A DNA stretch of 64,000 nucleotides from JAWRCU01 sp033542235 (GTDB lineage: Bacteria; Pseudomonadota; Alphaproteobacteria; Rhizobiales; Rhizobiaceae). Of this stretch, positions 63,042 to 64,000 are shown one piece after another; the first letter of the stretch is position 1, and each line of letters begins with the position of its first letter. The translations under genes were made by a program, and so were the position numbers. The stretch lies in the NCBI RefSeq assembly GCF_033542235.1, contig NZ_JAWRCU010000010.1, forward strand, positions 62,001 to 126,000, in the 5' to 3' direction. The notes beneath the pieces are model-generated. The model was given only the letters and a program-made list of their open reading frames with translations, was not told the origin of the DNA and did not search any database.

Positions 63042-64000
63042 TCAGCAGGCGCCGACATATTTAGCCACGACCGCCCCGACGCGGGCTTGAATGATCCGCT
63101 GCGAAAGACTGAGCCCCGGATGATGGTCTTCCCACAAGTTGGGGAATTGCCTGATCAGGCCCAGTTCGTCTGAGGCTGCATCGATATTGCGGCGAAGCAC
63201 GCCGAGCGCTTCCTGGATCGCAGCGTTCGGCCAATAATAGCGGATGCGGTCGCTGAGGCCGAAGAGCCGTTCCAGCCGTGCCCGCGGTCTCTCGGCAACG
63301 TAATCACGCCAAAATTTCGGATCGGCGGTCATGACATCGTCGATCACCTGCAGCATGCCCGATTTTCGCGCGGCCGGCAGCCACTCCTCGATTGCCGCCA
63401 TGGCCACCACCGCCTCGCGATACGCGGCTGTAAGCTCCGGCCCGACCTTGAGGATGGCGAAATGCGAGGCAACCAGATCGGTGAGCGCGCGCTGTGTCTG
63501 ATAATCCGTCGAATGCGCCTCGAAAACCGCGCCCGGAACGCCGGCCACTGCGGCGCTGAGCATCGCGGCCTTCGCCTTGTCGAAAGCAAAGACCTGGTTG
63601 TTGCCGAAATCGACGCCGGGCTGGACGACGATGCCGATGACGCGCGACAGCGCATCCCTCAACCCATTCGCTTCGAATGCCGAGCGGTGCAGCTCCCAGG
63701 TCCGCAGCACCGCCTGCGGCTCTGTCACGGCCAATTGGGCAAGTTGCTCCGTCTCGCCGCCCGGCCTGGGCACCTCCGTGCCGATGACATAGACGAGCTC
63801 TCTTCCGGCTGCGTGCTCCTCGGCCACCGTGGCCAAAGCCGCAGCGCGTGCCGCGATTTCCTCTTCGCTGAGTTCGCCGTCGTCGGCGCAAGCCATGCTG
63901 GCGTCGAGATGGATCTTCAGGAATCCGGCCTCGACATAGGCCCGCACCATTTCCTTGGCCTTTGCCATGGCGTCGGAAGCTCTGAGCGTCTTCCACGGAT
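63042..64000 (-). CDS. GatZ/KbaZ-like tagatose-bisphosphate aldolase subunit, partial
   Basis: Runs leftwards from beyond the right edge; 319 codons are visible plus the stop, and the family is about 420-430 residues. 'AKEMVRAYVEAGFLKIHLDA' and 'SMACADDGELSEE' match the GatZ/KbaZ family, the non-catalytic subunit that stabilises class II tagatose-1,6-bisphosphate aldolases GatY/KbaY. Also 'DFGNNQVFAFDKAKAAML' and 'DRIRYYWPNAAIQEALGVL'. The frame continues through an internal ATG at 63968 to the window end ('PWKTLRASDA'), so the real start is outside. Convergent with the kinase gene. Confidence 0.9.
   Translation of the reverse strand, partial: PWKTLRASDAMAKAKEMVRAYVEAGFLKIHLDASMACADDGELSEEEIAARAAALATVAEEHAAGRELVYVIGTEVPRPGGETEQLAQLAVTEPQAVLRTWELHRSAFEANGLRDALSRVIGIVVQPGVDFGNNQVFAFDKAKAAMLSAAVAGVPGAVFEAHSTDYQTQRALTDLVASHFAILKVGPELTAAYREAVVAMAAIEEWLPAARKSGMLQVIDDVMTADPKFWRDYVAERPRARLERLFGLSDRIRYYWPNAAIQEALGVLRRNIDAASDELGLIRQFPNLWEDHHPGLSLSQRIIQARVGAVVAKYVGAC

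Overview
The window looks like chromosomal sequence from a Rhizobiales alphaproteobacterium, probably Mesorhizobium-like or another Phyllobacteriaceae member. This is inferred from high GC content, the thiC-thiO-thiS-thiG-thiE-thiD order under a TPP riboswitch, three class III nucleotide cyclases, many ABC importers each paired with a local regulator, and the intergenic palindrome families. No rRNA, tRNA, CRISPR array, complete insertion sequence or replication origin was seen. Both window edges cut genes: an aldehyde dehydrogenase on the left and a GatZ/KbaZ-like protein on the right.

Layout. 1-4733: a small catabolic unit (flavin reductase and aldehyde dehydrogenase, a PucR-type regulator, and a divergent PF06684 gene) with one 22-bp motif in both promoter regions. 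4945-10311: TPP riboswitch and a tightly overlapping thiamine operon. 10471-24953: regulator/target pairs (DUF815 ATPase and EamA exporter with AraC; Rieske-FAD reductase; LysR with cupin and quinone oxidoreductase; NAD(P)-binding protein with HTH regulator; VOC protein with MarR), then a metallophosphoesterase, a membrane AraC protein and a secreted hydrolase. 24959-32489: a CUT2-type sugar importer with a ROK regulator, bracketed by two related SGNH hydrolases, the first close to the Mycobacterium smegmatis acyltransferase MsAcT. 33099-38318: DUF1684 protein, cyclase-TolB-TPR protein, alpha/beta hydrolase, a small membrane protein, a truncated VOC gene and a TIGR02444 protein. 38414-46915: a divergent catabolic locus of GntR/UTRA regulator, UbiD-type decarboxylase and UbiX facing aldehyde dehydrogenase, a polar amino-acid-type ABC importer and a DAO-type FAD oxidase. 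46916-54223: a gene-poor stretch with two membrane or PAS cyclases and remnants of a terminase-like and a LysE-like gene. 54224-64000: a PotABCD-like importer with glucuronate isomerase and a FadR-type regulator, facing a LacD/YihT-like class I aldolase, a ROK sugar kinase and a P-loop kinase, with a GatZ/KbaZ-like gene at the edge.

How the genes work together. Most of the window is substrate-specific uptake plus catabolism, with each module carrying its own regulator. The two least conventional modules are the UbiD/oxidase/importer locus (38414-46915) and the UxaC/LacD-like/GatZ-like locus (54224-64000); in neither can the substrate be read from sequence alone. Mobile or repeated DNA is limited to small elements: RAYT-type REP arms at 22644-22722, mosaic palindromes near 17.6 kb and 32.6-32.9 kb, octamer arrays at 60480-60625, and 28-bp direct repeats flanking the PAS cyclase gene.
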